From Candidatus Aenigmatarchaeota archaeon (GTDB lineage: Archaea; Aenigmatarchaeota; Aenigmatarchaeia; QMZP01; JAUXAV01), in assembly GCA_030619735.1 (NCBI GenBank), contig JAUXAV010000065.1:1-6557 (forward strand): a DNA stretch of 6,557 nucleotides. The letters run 5' to 3'. Below the pieces are notes generated by a model that saw only the letters and a list, made by a program, of their open reading frames with translations, made no database searches and was not told the DNA's origin. Positions 1-5,369 of this stretch are shown in pieces (the stretch's first letter is position 1; each line of letters opens with the position of its first letter). The translations under genes and the position numbers were made by a program.

Positions 1-665
1 AAAAGCTCCCCGGGGCTGATGCCCTGGGGCTCAGGGGTCCCCACCTCAGGAGCATGGGAGGGGTCCAGGACATCCAGGTCCAGGGTTATATACACCGGGC
101 CCGAAATTCCCCCCAGGCCCTTACTGACCTTGATATCTTTCTCCTCATCGTCCCATATCCTGCAGCACGGCTGTATCAGTTCAAACCCCGGCTTGCCCAG
201 GATATGCCCGGCCCAGGTTATATGCGAGAATTCATTCCCAAGCCAGTCCCTCCTCAGGTCCCTGTGCGCATCAAAATCCACTACCGTTATTTTCTTGTGA
301 AGCTTTGAGAGCCCCTCCAGGACAGCCAGGGTAACCAGGTGCTCCCCGCCCAGGAAGACCGGCAGGATTTTGGGATTCTCCCTGAAAAGCCATTCCAGGG
401 TGTCCAGGATTCTCTCCTTTGTCAGTTCCCAGCTCCCTGGCACGATTTCTATGTCCCCCAGGTCCAAGATTTTCTTCCTCTCGAATATATTGAGCCCTGG
501 TTCAGGGTCAAACCCCACCAGATTCTTTATGGCCTCCCTCAGGAACAGGGGACCGTACCTGACGGGATTCCCAATCTCAGTGGAGTCAAATGGGATTCCT
601 ATCAGTGCCACATCCGCTTCCTTTAGGGGGTATTCCAGGTCCAGGGTCTTCTTCAGATAGAGCAT
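1..665 (-). CDS. speB: Agmatinase / arginase-family ureohydrolase, 3' end cut by window edge
   Basis: Translating the minus strand from the ATG at 665 gives 221 codons with no stop before the edge; full family members are about 280-300 aa. All six expected Mn ligands are visible: H109 in GGEH, D132, H134 and D136 in DFDAHRD, and D196 and D198 in TLDLDVLDP. The family segments GNEFSH (143-148) and GTPEPQG (209-215) are also present. Agmatinase hydrolyses agmatine to putrescine and urea in the cytoplasm, feeding spermidine synthesis. The gene starts 31 nt after the aIF5A stop. No Shine-Dalgarno is seen, but TTTTAAAA at 686-693 is centred about 25 nt from the ATG, so it may have its own leaderless promoter besides read-through. 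The motif usually written GGD/EHS reads GGEHL here. Another ureohydrolase substrate (arginine, guanidino acids) cannot be excluded from sequence; agmatine is favoured by the aIF5A context. Confidence 0.9.
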   Translation of the reverse strand, partial: MLYLKKTLDLEYPLKEADVALIGIPFDSTEIGNPVRYGPLFLREAIKNLVGFDPEPGLNIFERKKILDLGDIEIVPGSWELTKERILDTLEWLFRENPKILPVFLGGEHLVTLAVLEGLSKLHKKITVVDFDAHRDLRRDWLGNEFSHITWAGHILGKPGFELIQPCCRIWDDEEKDIKVSKGLGGISGPVYITLDLDVLDPSHAPEVGTPEPQGISPGEL

Positions 666-685
666 ACTCTCTATTTACAGAACTG

Positions 686-693
686 TTTTAAAA
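686..693 (-). promoter_or_regulatory. Possible TATA box for agmatinase gene
   Basis: The palindromic TTTTAAAA in the 31-nt gap between aIF5A and speB is centred 24-25 nt upstream of the speB ATG, the archaeal TATA-to-start distance. This would give a transcript starting at or next to the ATG. Inference from spacing only. Confidence 0.4.
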
Positions 694-696
694 GCC

Positions 697-1086
697 CTAC
701 TTAAGCTCCTTCACTATTACCCTTTCCCCGATCTTCCAGTAGAGCACCTCGCTGCCTGCCTGGGTTTTGCCCCTCAGCTCTTCCGGGATTGTGGCCTCAA
801 AAGTGGAATAGTCCTCCAGGTCCATTATCTGGGCAATCGTCCCGCTTATATTCACAACCTGCCCGTTCTTCTTCTCTATCAGGGGAACAGGCACGTCACC
901 CGAGCTTGGCTTCAGGAGGTTCCTCCTCCGGTTGTCAAATATCCCCACAGCATCTATCCTTGCTTTTGTACTGCCATGCTTCCCGGGCTTGGAGAGGGTG
1001 ATTTTAAGGACCCTGCAGGGCTCCCCGTCTATCTCTATGAAATTGCCGGGCTTTAGCTTGCTAATAGAACTCATCCTCTCGGCCAT
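697..1086 (-). CDS. eif5A: Translation factor aIF5A (hypusine-containing)
   Basis: 129 aa, the normal archaeal length. It has the N-terminal SH3-like domain (about residues 9-70) with the hypusine loop SKPGKHGSTKARID; the lysine expected to become (deoxy)hypusine is K36. The C-terminal OB-fold domain covers about 72-129. aIF5A binds the ribosome and relieves stalling at difficult peptide sequences; the modification uses the aminobutyl group of spermidine. The first ATG (1086) is chosen because an AT-rich box at 1108-1116 lies about 26 nt upstream, fitting a leaderless mRNA. The alternative Met5 has only GAGAGG directly abutting it, which is too close for a Shine-Dalgarno. The agmatinase gene follows after 31 nt, a pairing known from other archaea that links polyamine supply to aIF5A modification. 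No deoxyhypusine synthase gene is in the window. Confidence 0.97.
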   Translation of the reverse strand: MAERMSSISKLKPGNFIEIDGEPCRVLKITLSKPGKHGSTKARIDAVGIFDNRRRNLLKPSSGDVPVPLIEKKNGQVVNISGTIAQIMDLEDYSTFEATIPEELRGKTQAGSEVLYWKIGERVIVKELK

Positions 1087-1107
1087 ATAGATTATTATAT
1101 CCGGGGA

Positions 1108-1116
1108 TTAATAAAT
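1108..1116 (-). promoter_or_regulatory. Putative TATA box of aIF5A
   Basis: On the minus strand the sequence reads ATTTATTAA, centred about 26 nt before the aIF5A ATG, with no Shine-Dalgarno between. It lies just past the stop codon of the upstream 281-aa gene, so aIF5A can be transcribed independently of it. Assigned by spacing and base composition only. Confidence 0.5.
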
Positions 1117-1125
1117 TCAGCAAAA

Positions 1126-1971
1126 CTAAACTGGCTGGGGAATCCTGGGGTCAATATTTTCTGCATGCATCAGGTAGCAGGTTCTGGGGTTTAGGGATGA
1201 AGGATTCAGATAGTCTGTAAATGAGCATAAACCTGAGAAATCCAGGAATTTATGGTTCCTGCTGGCGGGGGAATAGAGGTAGTGCCACTCCTGGATGGTT
1301 TTCCCCTTCCCTGATTCTAGTAAACATTCTGGCTCTATCCAGTATATCATGTTTCCGTCAGCATCAAGCCTCCCATATACAGTTGAAGCCAGCATATCAA
1401 TACCCCCCCTGTTGTGTTCCATGAAGTCTTTTTTCATCCCCGGTATCAGCCCAGCTATCTGAGAAATGCTGAATGACTCCGCCCTGCCAAAGGGACAGAA
1501 CTCCCAGCTTGTGCCACCCCATTCATATGAGGAAAGGACATCTGCCATCACAACCAGTTCAGGGCATGCCCTGAAGAGACTATTGAAGTTCTTGTCAGGG
1601 GAAACATATTCCTCCATTGGAATCTTTGCCTTCTCCAGGACTCCCAAAGCATACTCGGTTATATGGACCTTTTGCATTACAGAGGTTTTTCCAGACAGTC
1701 CTAACTCATTTTCTATTATTTTATCAAAAAAAACATTTTCATCTTCCCTTGCCTGTATCACATCATCATTCGTTGCCAGAAAACTGGAATCACTTCCCTT
1801 CCTTTTTGCAAGCGCGTCAGCGCATGAGGTTGTAAAATAGGAGCCATTATCATCTATAAACGCACAACTAAAACACCCGTTCTTGTATAGACCCAGGCCT
1901 GCCTGATCGAATCTTTTGAGCATATTAAAAGTGTCAACTACATCATCCACGTCATACCAATGCCCTGCCAT
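1126..1971 (-). CDS. Unrecognised 281-aa protein
   Basis: I do not recognise the family. The protein looks soluble, with no signal peptide or membrane segment, and is acidic at its N-terminus (WYDVDDVVDTF). It has eight cysteines (33, 36, 50, 136, 159, 216, 249, 265), including a CFSC pair at 33-36. Aromatic and Trp/Cys-rich patches include WGGTSWEFCPFGR (151-163) and MIYWIEPEC (208-216). The reading frame is intact across an 8-T run around codons 80-83. A TATA-like box at 1994-2002 sits about 27 nt before the ATG with no Shine-Dalgarno, so the start is probably leaderless. A hand count over 1681-1920 (N-terminal third) gives 40% G+C, against 59% in 2281-2400 of the TFB gene; a sample nearer its 3' end (1261-1320) is 57%. 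It shares a 177-bp divergent spacer with TFB and points toward aIF5A. It is real by length, start context and protein-like composition; its function is unknown. Confidence 0.75.
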   Translation of the reverse strand: MAGHWYDVDDVVDTFNMLKRFDQAGLGLYKNGCFSCAFIDDNGSYFTTSCADALAKRKGSDSSFLATNDDVIQAREDENVFFDKIIENELGLSGKTSVMQKVHITEYALGVLEKAKIPMEEYVSPDKNFNSLFRACPELVVMADVLSSYEWGGTSWEFCPFGRAESFSISQIAGLIPGMKKDFMEHNRGGIDMLASTVYGRLDADGNMIYWIEPECLLESGKGKTIQEWHYLYSPASRNHKFLDFSGLCSFTDYLNPSSLNPRTCYLMHAENIDPRIPQPV

Positions 1972-1993
1972 ATTATTCGCTATACCATTAATT

Positions 1994-2002
1994 GTTATAA
2001 AG
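1994..2002 (-). promoter_or_regulatory. Putative TATA box of the 281-aa gene
   Basis: Minus-strand CTTTATAAC is centred about 27 nt before the ATG at 1971. A second AT-rich box (TATTTAAATG on the minus strand, 2015-2024) lies further up and is preceded by purine-rich CGAAAGG, resembling a BRE. It could serve a start with a short leader, but no Shine-Dalgarno would be in that leader. Confidence 0.45.
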
Positions 2003-2075
2003 CTGTAAGATTAACATTTAAATACCTTTCGGTTATTGTAACCACTTTTGAGTTAAATATATCTACTGGAGTATA

Positions 2076-2090
2076 GAAAAGCTTATAAAG
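2076..2090 (+). promoter_or_regulatory. Putative BRE/TATA promoter of TFB gene
   Basis: GAAAAGCTTATAAAG is a purine-rich BRE-like stretch followed by a TATA-like element. It predicts a start near 2112 and a leader of about 37 nt that would contain the Shine-Dalgarno. AT-rich TATATTTATT at 2101-2110 is an alternative giving a shorter leader that still includes it. Confidence 0.45.
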
Positions 2091-2138
2091 GGGCATTTTC
2101 TATATTTATTAACATTCCCTTGGATATAATTACTGAAA

Positions 2139-2143
2139 GGGGG
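2139..2143 (+). promoter_or_regulatory. Shine-Dalgarno of TFB
   Basis: AAAGGGGGT carries a G5 core 5 nt before the ATG at 2149. It fixes that start and shows the TFB mRNA has a leader, unlike most first genes in the window. Confidence 0.65.
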
Positions 2144-2148
2144 TAAAA

Positions 2149-3102
2149 ATGGTAGGTCCTGAAAAGAAAAAAAAGAAAGAGAAATGCCCTGAATGCGGCT
2201 CTGAGAATATCACTCATGACCCTTCCAGGGGTGAGACTATTTGTTCAAAGTGCGGCCTTGTTGTAACAGAATCCATGATTGACATGACCCAGGAATGGCG
2301 GGCATTTGATGAGGACCAGAGGAGCAGGAGGGTCAGGACCGGAGCTCCCTTGACCCCGACAAAGCATGACCAGGGACTGACAACAGAGATAGGCAAGGGC
2401 AGGGGAGAACTGTTCAAGGTAGCACCCAAGAAGAGGGCCCAGTATTACAGGCTAACAAAATGGCACAAGAGGCTGATAAAATCCAAGGACAGGAACCTTT
2501 CTTTTGCCTTTTCAGAGCTCCAGAGGCTGATATCCTTTTTAGGGCTTTCCCAGGCAGTCCATGAGAAGGTTGCAAAGCTGTACGAAATGGCAGTGGACAA
2601 GGGCCTTGTAAGGGGCAGGTCCACTGAAAGCATAATCTCTGCCCTGCTCTACACGACCTGCAGGGAGCACGGCGCTCCCAGGACCCTGGACGAGATATCC
2701 AAGGCCTCAGGAATAAGCAGGAGGGATATCGGCAAGACATACCGGTACGTGGCCAGGAAGCTCGGCATCAGGATTCTTCCTGCAAAATCCCAGGACTATG
2801 TTCCCAGGTTCGGGAGCCTGTTGGGATTATCAGAAGTGGTCCAGGTCAGGGCAGTCAAGATACTGGATGATGCAAGCAAATTCGATGTCACCTCAGGAAA
2901 AGGCCCAATAGGTGTTGCAGCCGCCGCCCTCTATATCTCAGCTGTTCTTGCAGGCGAAAGGAAGACACAGAGAGAGGTGGCTGATGCCATTGGCGTTACA
3001 GAGGTCACCATCAGGAACCGCTACAAGGAGATAGTGGAGAGGCTCGGAATAAAGGACAAGGTAGAGGAAATGGTAAAGGAAGAGGAAGAGAGCGCTTCTT
3101 GA
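2149..3102 (+). CDS. tfb: Transcription initiation factor B (TFB/TFIIB)
   Basis: 317 aa, full family length. The N-terminal zinc ribbon has C13, C16, C32 and C35 (CPEC ... CSKC) and recruits RNA polymerase. The B-reader/linker region (about 48-85: EWRAFDEDQRSRR, then GAPLTPTKHDQGL) follows and enters the polymerase cleft. Two cyclin-fold repeats (about 118-205 and 214-302) bind the TBP-TATA complex. The BRE-reading helix-turn-helix is in the second repeat (TQREVADAIGVTEVTIRNRY, 273-292). A lysine run at residues 6-10 precedes the zinc ribbon and an acidic tail ends the protein. The gene has a GGGGG Shine-Dalgarno and its own promoter, and is divergent from the 281-aa gene. DUF211 and the VIT-like gene follow on the same strand after 58 nt. 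No missing domain: this looks like a functional general factor rather than a truncated paralogue. Confidence 0.98.
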   Translation: MVGPEKKKKKEKCPECGSENITHDPSRGETICSKCGLVVTESMIDMTQEWRAFDEDQRSRRVRTGAPLTPTKHDQGLTTEIGKGRGELFKVAPKKRAQYYRLTKWHKRLIKSKDRNLSFAFSELQRLISFLGLSQAVHEKVAKLYEMAVDKGLVRGRSTESIISALLYTTCREHGAPRTLDEISKASGISRRDIGKTYRYVARKLGIRILPAKSQDYVPRFGSLLGLSEVVQVRAVKILDDASKFDVTSGKGPIGVAAAALYISAVLAGERKTQREVADAIGVTEVTIRNRYKEIVERLGIKDKVEEMVKEEEESAS

Positions 3103-3160
3103 ATCCCCTGCTTTTTAACAAACAATTTAAGTAACCGAAAAAATAATTAATTGTGGTAAT

Positions 3161-3451
3161 ATGAAAAGTCCCATAAAGCTGCTGGTTCTGGACATACTCA
3201 AGCCCCATAGCCCGAACATAATAGAGTATGCAAAAAGAATAGGCGGGATGAAGAACATGGGCGGGGTCAATGTAACGGTTGAGGAGATTGATGAGAGGAC
3301 AGAGACCATAAGGCTAACAGTCAAGGGAAGCAAGATAAACTACGAGGACCTCCTTGATACCATAAGGGATTTGGGAGGGACAGTGCATTCCATTGACGAG
3401 GTTTCAGCAGGAAAGAAACTGGTTAGGGAAATCAAAGCCCAAAAGGGATAA
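3161..3451 (+). CDS. DUF211 family protein
   Basis: 96 aa, the usual length for DUF211 (PF02680/COG1888), a family found essentially in archaea with a ferredoxin-like fold and no settled function. The recognisable family pattern is the N-terminal IKLLVLDILKPHSPNIIEYA strand-helix, then GVNVTVEEIDERTETIRLTVKG, then the helix YEDLLDTIRDLGGTVHSIDEV. The alternating strand/helix layout fits a small alpha+beta regulator-like fold. Start context is weak: GTGGTAAT precedes the ATG. CAATTTAAG at 3123-3131 could be a TATA element giving a very short leader; CTTTTTAAC at 3111 may act in TFB termination. The VIT-like gene follows after 15 nt, so the two are probably one transcript. A role as a partner or sensor for the membrane protein is inference from this spacing only. 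Confidence 0.9.
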   Translation: MKSPIKLLVLDILKPHSPNIIEYAKRIGGMKNMGGVNVTVEEIDERTETIRLTVKGSKINYEDLLDTIRDLGGTVHSIDEVSAGKKLVREIKAQKG

Positions 3452-3455
3452 AACC

Positions 3456-3463
3456 GGGGATGA
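3456..3463 (+). promoter_or_regulatory. Shine-Dalgarno of VIT-like gene
   Basis: GGGGATGA lies in the 15-nt gap after the DUF211 stop, ending 3 nt before the ATG at 3467. It supports translation from a shared transcript with DUF211. Confidence 0.55.
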
Positions 3464-3466
3464 ACC

Positions 3467-3982
3467 ATGATAAGGTATTTTATAAGGGGTCTTATTGACG
3501 GTTCGCTGTCAACCCTTGGCGTTGTTATAGGCGCATCCATTGCCTCGCCCCTGATAATAATCTCCGCTGCCTTCGGAGGGGCCCTGGCCAATGGCTTCTC
3601 CAATATATTGGGAGCATTTTCAGCCGAGTATGCCATCAGATATAGGGAGTTCAGGGAGCTGGAGAGGCATATGCTCAAGGGGCTGAGCGGAACGCACCTT
3701 GATGCAAAAACAAAAAAGGACATAAGGAAGAGCGGGTTTCTGGACGGGGGTGCTACCATACTCGGGGGGTTTGTCCCGATAATACCCTTCTTTCTCCTTG
3801 CCCCTGCCCAGGCGCTCTGGGTTTCCATCACTGCTGTGGTAGTCCTGATGGCCCTCCTGGGGGTTCTGGTGGGCAAGATATCAAAGGAAAACATACTATG
3901 GTCCATGGCCAAGATGGTGATATTCACGGCAGCCACTGCCGGAGTCCTGCTGCTGGTGCAGCAGTTCATACCAATAAGCTAA
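3467..3982 (+). CDS. VIT1/CCC1-family membrane protein (TIGR00267-like)
   Basis: 171 aa integral membrane protein. The N-terminus matches the VIT1/CCC1 signature: RGLIDGSLSTLGVVIGAS (7-24), then ANGFSNILGAFSAEYA (41-56). Hydrophobic segments lie at about 13-35, 38-55, 93-113, 117-136 and 148-168. A charged cytosolic stretch at 57-90 contains E61, E64, E66, H68 and M69, the position where VIT1 proteins carry a metal-binding helix. Characterised relatives move Fe2+ or Mn2+ out of the cytosol; this shorter archaeal group has, to my knowledge, no proven substrate. The second DG motif in SGFLDGGATILGGF (89-102) fits the internal repeat of the family. It is probably cotranscribed with DUF211 and its stop is 2 nt from the convergent eL33 stop. 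Family call is firm; metal export is inference. Confidence 0.85.
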   Translation: MIRYFIRGLIDGSLSTLGVVIGASIASPLIIISAAFGGALANGFSNILGAFSAEYAIRYREFRELERHMLKGLSGTHLDAKTKKDIRKSGFLDGGATILGGFVPIIPFFLLAPAQALWVSITAVVVLMALLGVLVGKISKENILWSMAKMVIFTAATAGVLLLVQQFIPIS

Positions 3983-3984
3983 AA

Positions 3985-4245
3985 CTAGTCCAGGACTTCC
4001 ACTTTAGTGCCTAAAGCAGTGCCGGGCAGGCCCCTGGAAAACCTTGCCCTTACCATCCCTTTATTCCCATGGGTGTCAGTAATCTTCCCGAATATCTCCT
4101 TCTTGGTGGGGCTCTTCCATAAGACCCTTTTTCCGATGAGCTGGGCAGCCTTTCCCCTGGAATCCAGACCCTCCATTTCCAGCAGGAACTGGTTGTTAAC
4201 CTGGGTGTGCCTCCCCCTTCTGAAGCTCATTATGGTGGCTTTCAT
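3985..4245 (-). CDS. rpl35ae: Ribosomal protein eL33 (L35Ae)
   Basis: 86 aa, matching archaeal L35Ae proteins. Diagnostic features: SFRRGRHTQVNNQFLLEMEG near the N-terminus, IGKRVLWKSPTKKEIFGKI (37-55), the THGNKGMVRARFSRGLPG stretch (58-75) that contacts rRNA, and a C-terminal GTKVEVLD strand. It is a large-subunit protein shared by archaea and eukaryotes and absent from bacteria. The first ATG is used because the N-terminal strand needs residues before Met6, and a TATA element lies about 28 nt upstream. There is no clear Shine-Dalgarno (AAAGAAGCTT precedes the ATG), so translation is probably leaderless. It is divergent from the COG2426 gene through a shared AT box and convergent with the VIT-like gene (2-nt gap). 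Confidence 0.95.
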   Translation of the reverse strand: MKATIMSFRRGRHTQVNNQFLLEMEGLDSRGKAAQLIGKRVLWKSPTKKEIFGKITDTHGNKGMVRARFSRGLPGTALGTKVEVLD

Positions 4246-4268
4246 AAGCTTCTTTATTGGTTAAAAGG

Positions 4269-4280
4269 TTTATATATATT
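4269..4280. promoter_or_regulatory. Shared bidirectional TATA element, eL33 / COG2426
   Basis: TTTATATATATT is the only strong AT box in the 57-nt spacer. Its nearly symmetric TATATATAT core is centred at 4275, and the midpoint between the two start codons (4245 and 4303) is 4274. Both starts are therefore about 29 nt from the same box. Purine-rich AAAAGG on its left resembles a BRE for the plus direction; no equally good BRE is seen for the minus direction. Confidence 0.5.
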
Positions 4281-4282
4281 AT

Positions 4283-4290
4283 GGAGATGA
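4283..4290 (+). promoter_or_regulatory. Possible Shine-Dalgarno of COG2426 gene
   Basis: GGAGATGA lies 12 nt before the ATG at 4303 and only 3 nt before an in-frame TTG at 4294, so it favours the ATG. If transcription starts about 25 nt after the 4269-4280 box, this site would be outside the mRNA. It then matters only if an upstream promoter (for example CTTTATT at 4252-4258) is used. Confidence 0.35.
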
Positions 4291-4302
4291 TAATTGGTTG
4301 AT

Positions 4303-4767
4303 ATGAGCTGGAATATACTCCCAATTATAATTACCACCATGCTTCCTGTGGCGGAGCTAAGGGGGGGAATACCTTTAGGCATTGTGCTTGGGCTTGAGCC
4401 CTGGCTTGTGATACTGACAGCCATTATTGTCAATTGTTTGATATTCTTCCCAATCTATTTCGGCCTGGAGCTCCTTTACGAGAGGTTCTTTATCAGGTAT
4501 GCCTGGGCACAGAGGCTTATTGACAGGGTGCACAGGAGGGGAAGGCCCTATATAGAGAGGTTCGGGATACTGGGCTTAATCCTCTTTGTGGGAATCCCCC
4601 TTCCCGTGACCGGGGCCTGGACAGGGACAGGGATTGCCTGGCTCCTGGGTCTGGAATGGAAGAGAAGCTTTCTGGCTGTCTGCTTGGGTGTGGTAATAGC
4701 TGCTTGCATAGTGAGCCTGGTTACCTTCGGCCTGATTAACGGGATGGGCCTGTTTACTAAAACCTGA
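4303..4767 (+). CDS. COG2426 small multidrug export-like membrane protein
   Basis: 154 aa from the ATG at 4303; an in-frame TTG at 4294 would add three residues and is less well placed. It matches the COG2426/PF06695 family. The signatures are PVAELRGGIPLGI (15-27) and GIPLPVTGAWTGTGIAWLLG (97-116), separated by membrane segments at about 34-58 and 88-104 and followed by one at about 123-147. A basic cytosolic stretch (about 62-84) contains RRGRPYIERFG. The family name 'small multi-drug export protein' rests on weak annotation. Its GxP...PxTGAWTG repeats resemble the DedA/SNARE-associated type of re-entrant membrane proteins, and the true substrate is not known. It is divergent from eL33, and its last 11 nt overlap the 3' end of the convergent sua5 gene. 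Confidence 0.85.
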   Translation: MSWNILPIIITTMLPVAELRGGIPLGIVLGLEPWLVILTAIIVNCLIFFPIYFGLELLYERFFIRYAWAQRLIDRVHRRGRPYIERFGILGLILFVGIPLPVTGAWTGTGIAWLLGLEWKRSFLAVCLGVVIAACIVSLVTFGLINGMGLFTKT

Positions 4768-5338
4768 GTATCTCAATCTTTTCCTTTGTAAAATCAAACA
4801 CCCTTGAGCCGGGGTTGTCCAGGGTCCCTGCGTCTATTGCAAAATCCGCAATGTCCCTTATGGGCTTGGGGACCTCATTGATGTTTTTTACAGGCTCCTG
4901 TCCCTTCAGGTTTGCAGAGGTTGTGACAAACAGGATTCCCTGCTTCCTGATGAAGTCCGTGAACCGGTTCCTGGGGATTCTCACCCCTATGGTCCCTCCC
5001 CTGGAAACCACATTAGGGATTTTCATCCTTGTCTTCATAACCAGGGTATAGGGCCCTGGCAGGAGCTGGCCTATAAGGTCCAGATTCGTTTTGGGAATAA
5101 TGCAGTTCTCATAAACCCAGTCAGGGGAGGAGACTATAACAGAGAAGGGCTTTCCCTTTCCTGACCTCCCCTTTACCCCTGCAATCCTTTCCACACTATC
5201 CCTGACCTCTGCATTGCATCCCAAGCCATAGACCGTATCAGTGGGATAGACAAAGACATACCCATTAACAAGGGATTCCCCCACTGTCTTCATCAGATTC
5301 CTGTCCTGGAAGAGTTTTTCAGTTTCTATAACCCTCAT
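4757..5338 (-). CDS. sua5: Threonylcarbamoyl-AMP synthase (Sua5/YrdC, short form)
   Basis: 193 aa, one YrdC domain without the extra C-terminal Sua5 domain. Key motifs: YPTDTVYGLGC (31-41), the substrate-binding KGRSGKGKPFSVIVSS (56-71), LLPGPYTLVMK (92-102), GGTIGVRIPRN (114-124) and VTTSANLKGQEP (138-149). The domain ends in GSRVFDFT (177-184). It makes threonylcarbamoyl-AMP from threonine, bicarbonate and ATP, the first step of t6A37 modification of ANN-decoding tRNAs; the KEOPS complex does the transfer. The ATG at 5338 is chosen because the family N-terminus begins here. An upstream in-frame ATG at 5446 would add 36 non-conserved hydrophobic residues and run antisense into the M24 gene. 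A TATA-like arm at 5360-5368 is about 25 nt upstream, so the start is probably leaderless. The tRNA-Ser(GCU) at the right edge decodes AGY and would be a t6A substrate. Confidence 0.95.
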   Translation of the reverse strand: MRVIETEKLFQDRNLMKTVGESLVNGYVFVYPTDTVYGLGCNAEVRDSVERIAGVKGRSGKGKPFSVIVSSPDWVYENCIIPKTNLDLIGQLLPGPYTLVMKTRMKIPNVVSRGGTIGVRIPRNRFTDFIRKQGILFVTTSANLKGQEPVKNINEVPKPIRDIADFAIDAGTLDNPGSRVFDFTKEKIEILRF

Positions 5339-5369
5339 AATATATGTTTGGCGACAATAATATATTATG
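5336..5369. promoter_or_regulatory. Start-to-start palindrome with face-to-face TATA boxes (sua5 / M24)
   Basis: The whole 28-bp spacer plus both start codons forms a perfect 10-bp inverted repeat: CATAATATAT at 5336-5345 and ATATATTATG at 5360-5369, with a 14-nt spacer. The CAT of the left arm is the sua5 start codon on the minus strand and the ATG of the right arm is the M24 start. Each AT arm is centred about 25-26 nt from the opposite start, so each looks like the TATA box for the gene on the far side. Neither gene has a Shine-Dalgarno. The repeat is seen directly; its promoter role is inferred from spacing. Confidence 0.6.

Noticed and set aside
19..660. Several plus-strand frames opposite agmatinase
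   Set aside because: The minus strand carries a continuous agmatinase with all metal ligands, so the plus frames are shadows.
1466..1840. 124-codon plus-strand frame
   Set aside because: It is antisense to the 281-aa gene, which has the better start context; the plus-strand frame has no promoter or Shine-Dalgarno.
2161..2180. A-rich run at the TFB start as a programmed slippage site
   Set aside because: The zero frame is intact and simply encodes a lysine run; no alternative frame product is evident.
3340..3969. 209-codon open frame on the minus strand
   Set aside because: It is wholly antisense to the DUF211 and VIT-like genes, has Ser/Thr/Pro-rich composition typical of a shadow frame, and shows no start signal.
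4294..4302. TTG start adding three residues to the COG2426 protein
   Set aside because: The GGAGATGA site is only 3 nt away and an ATG follows at 4303 at acceptable distance.
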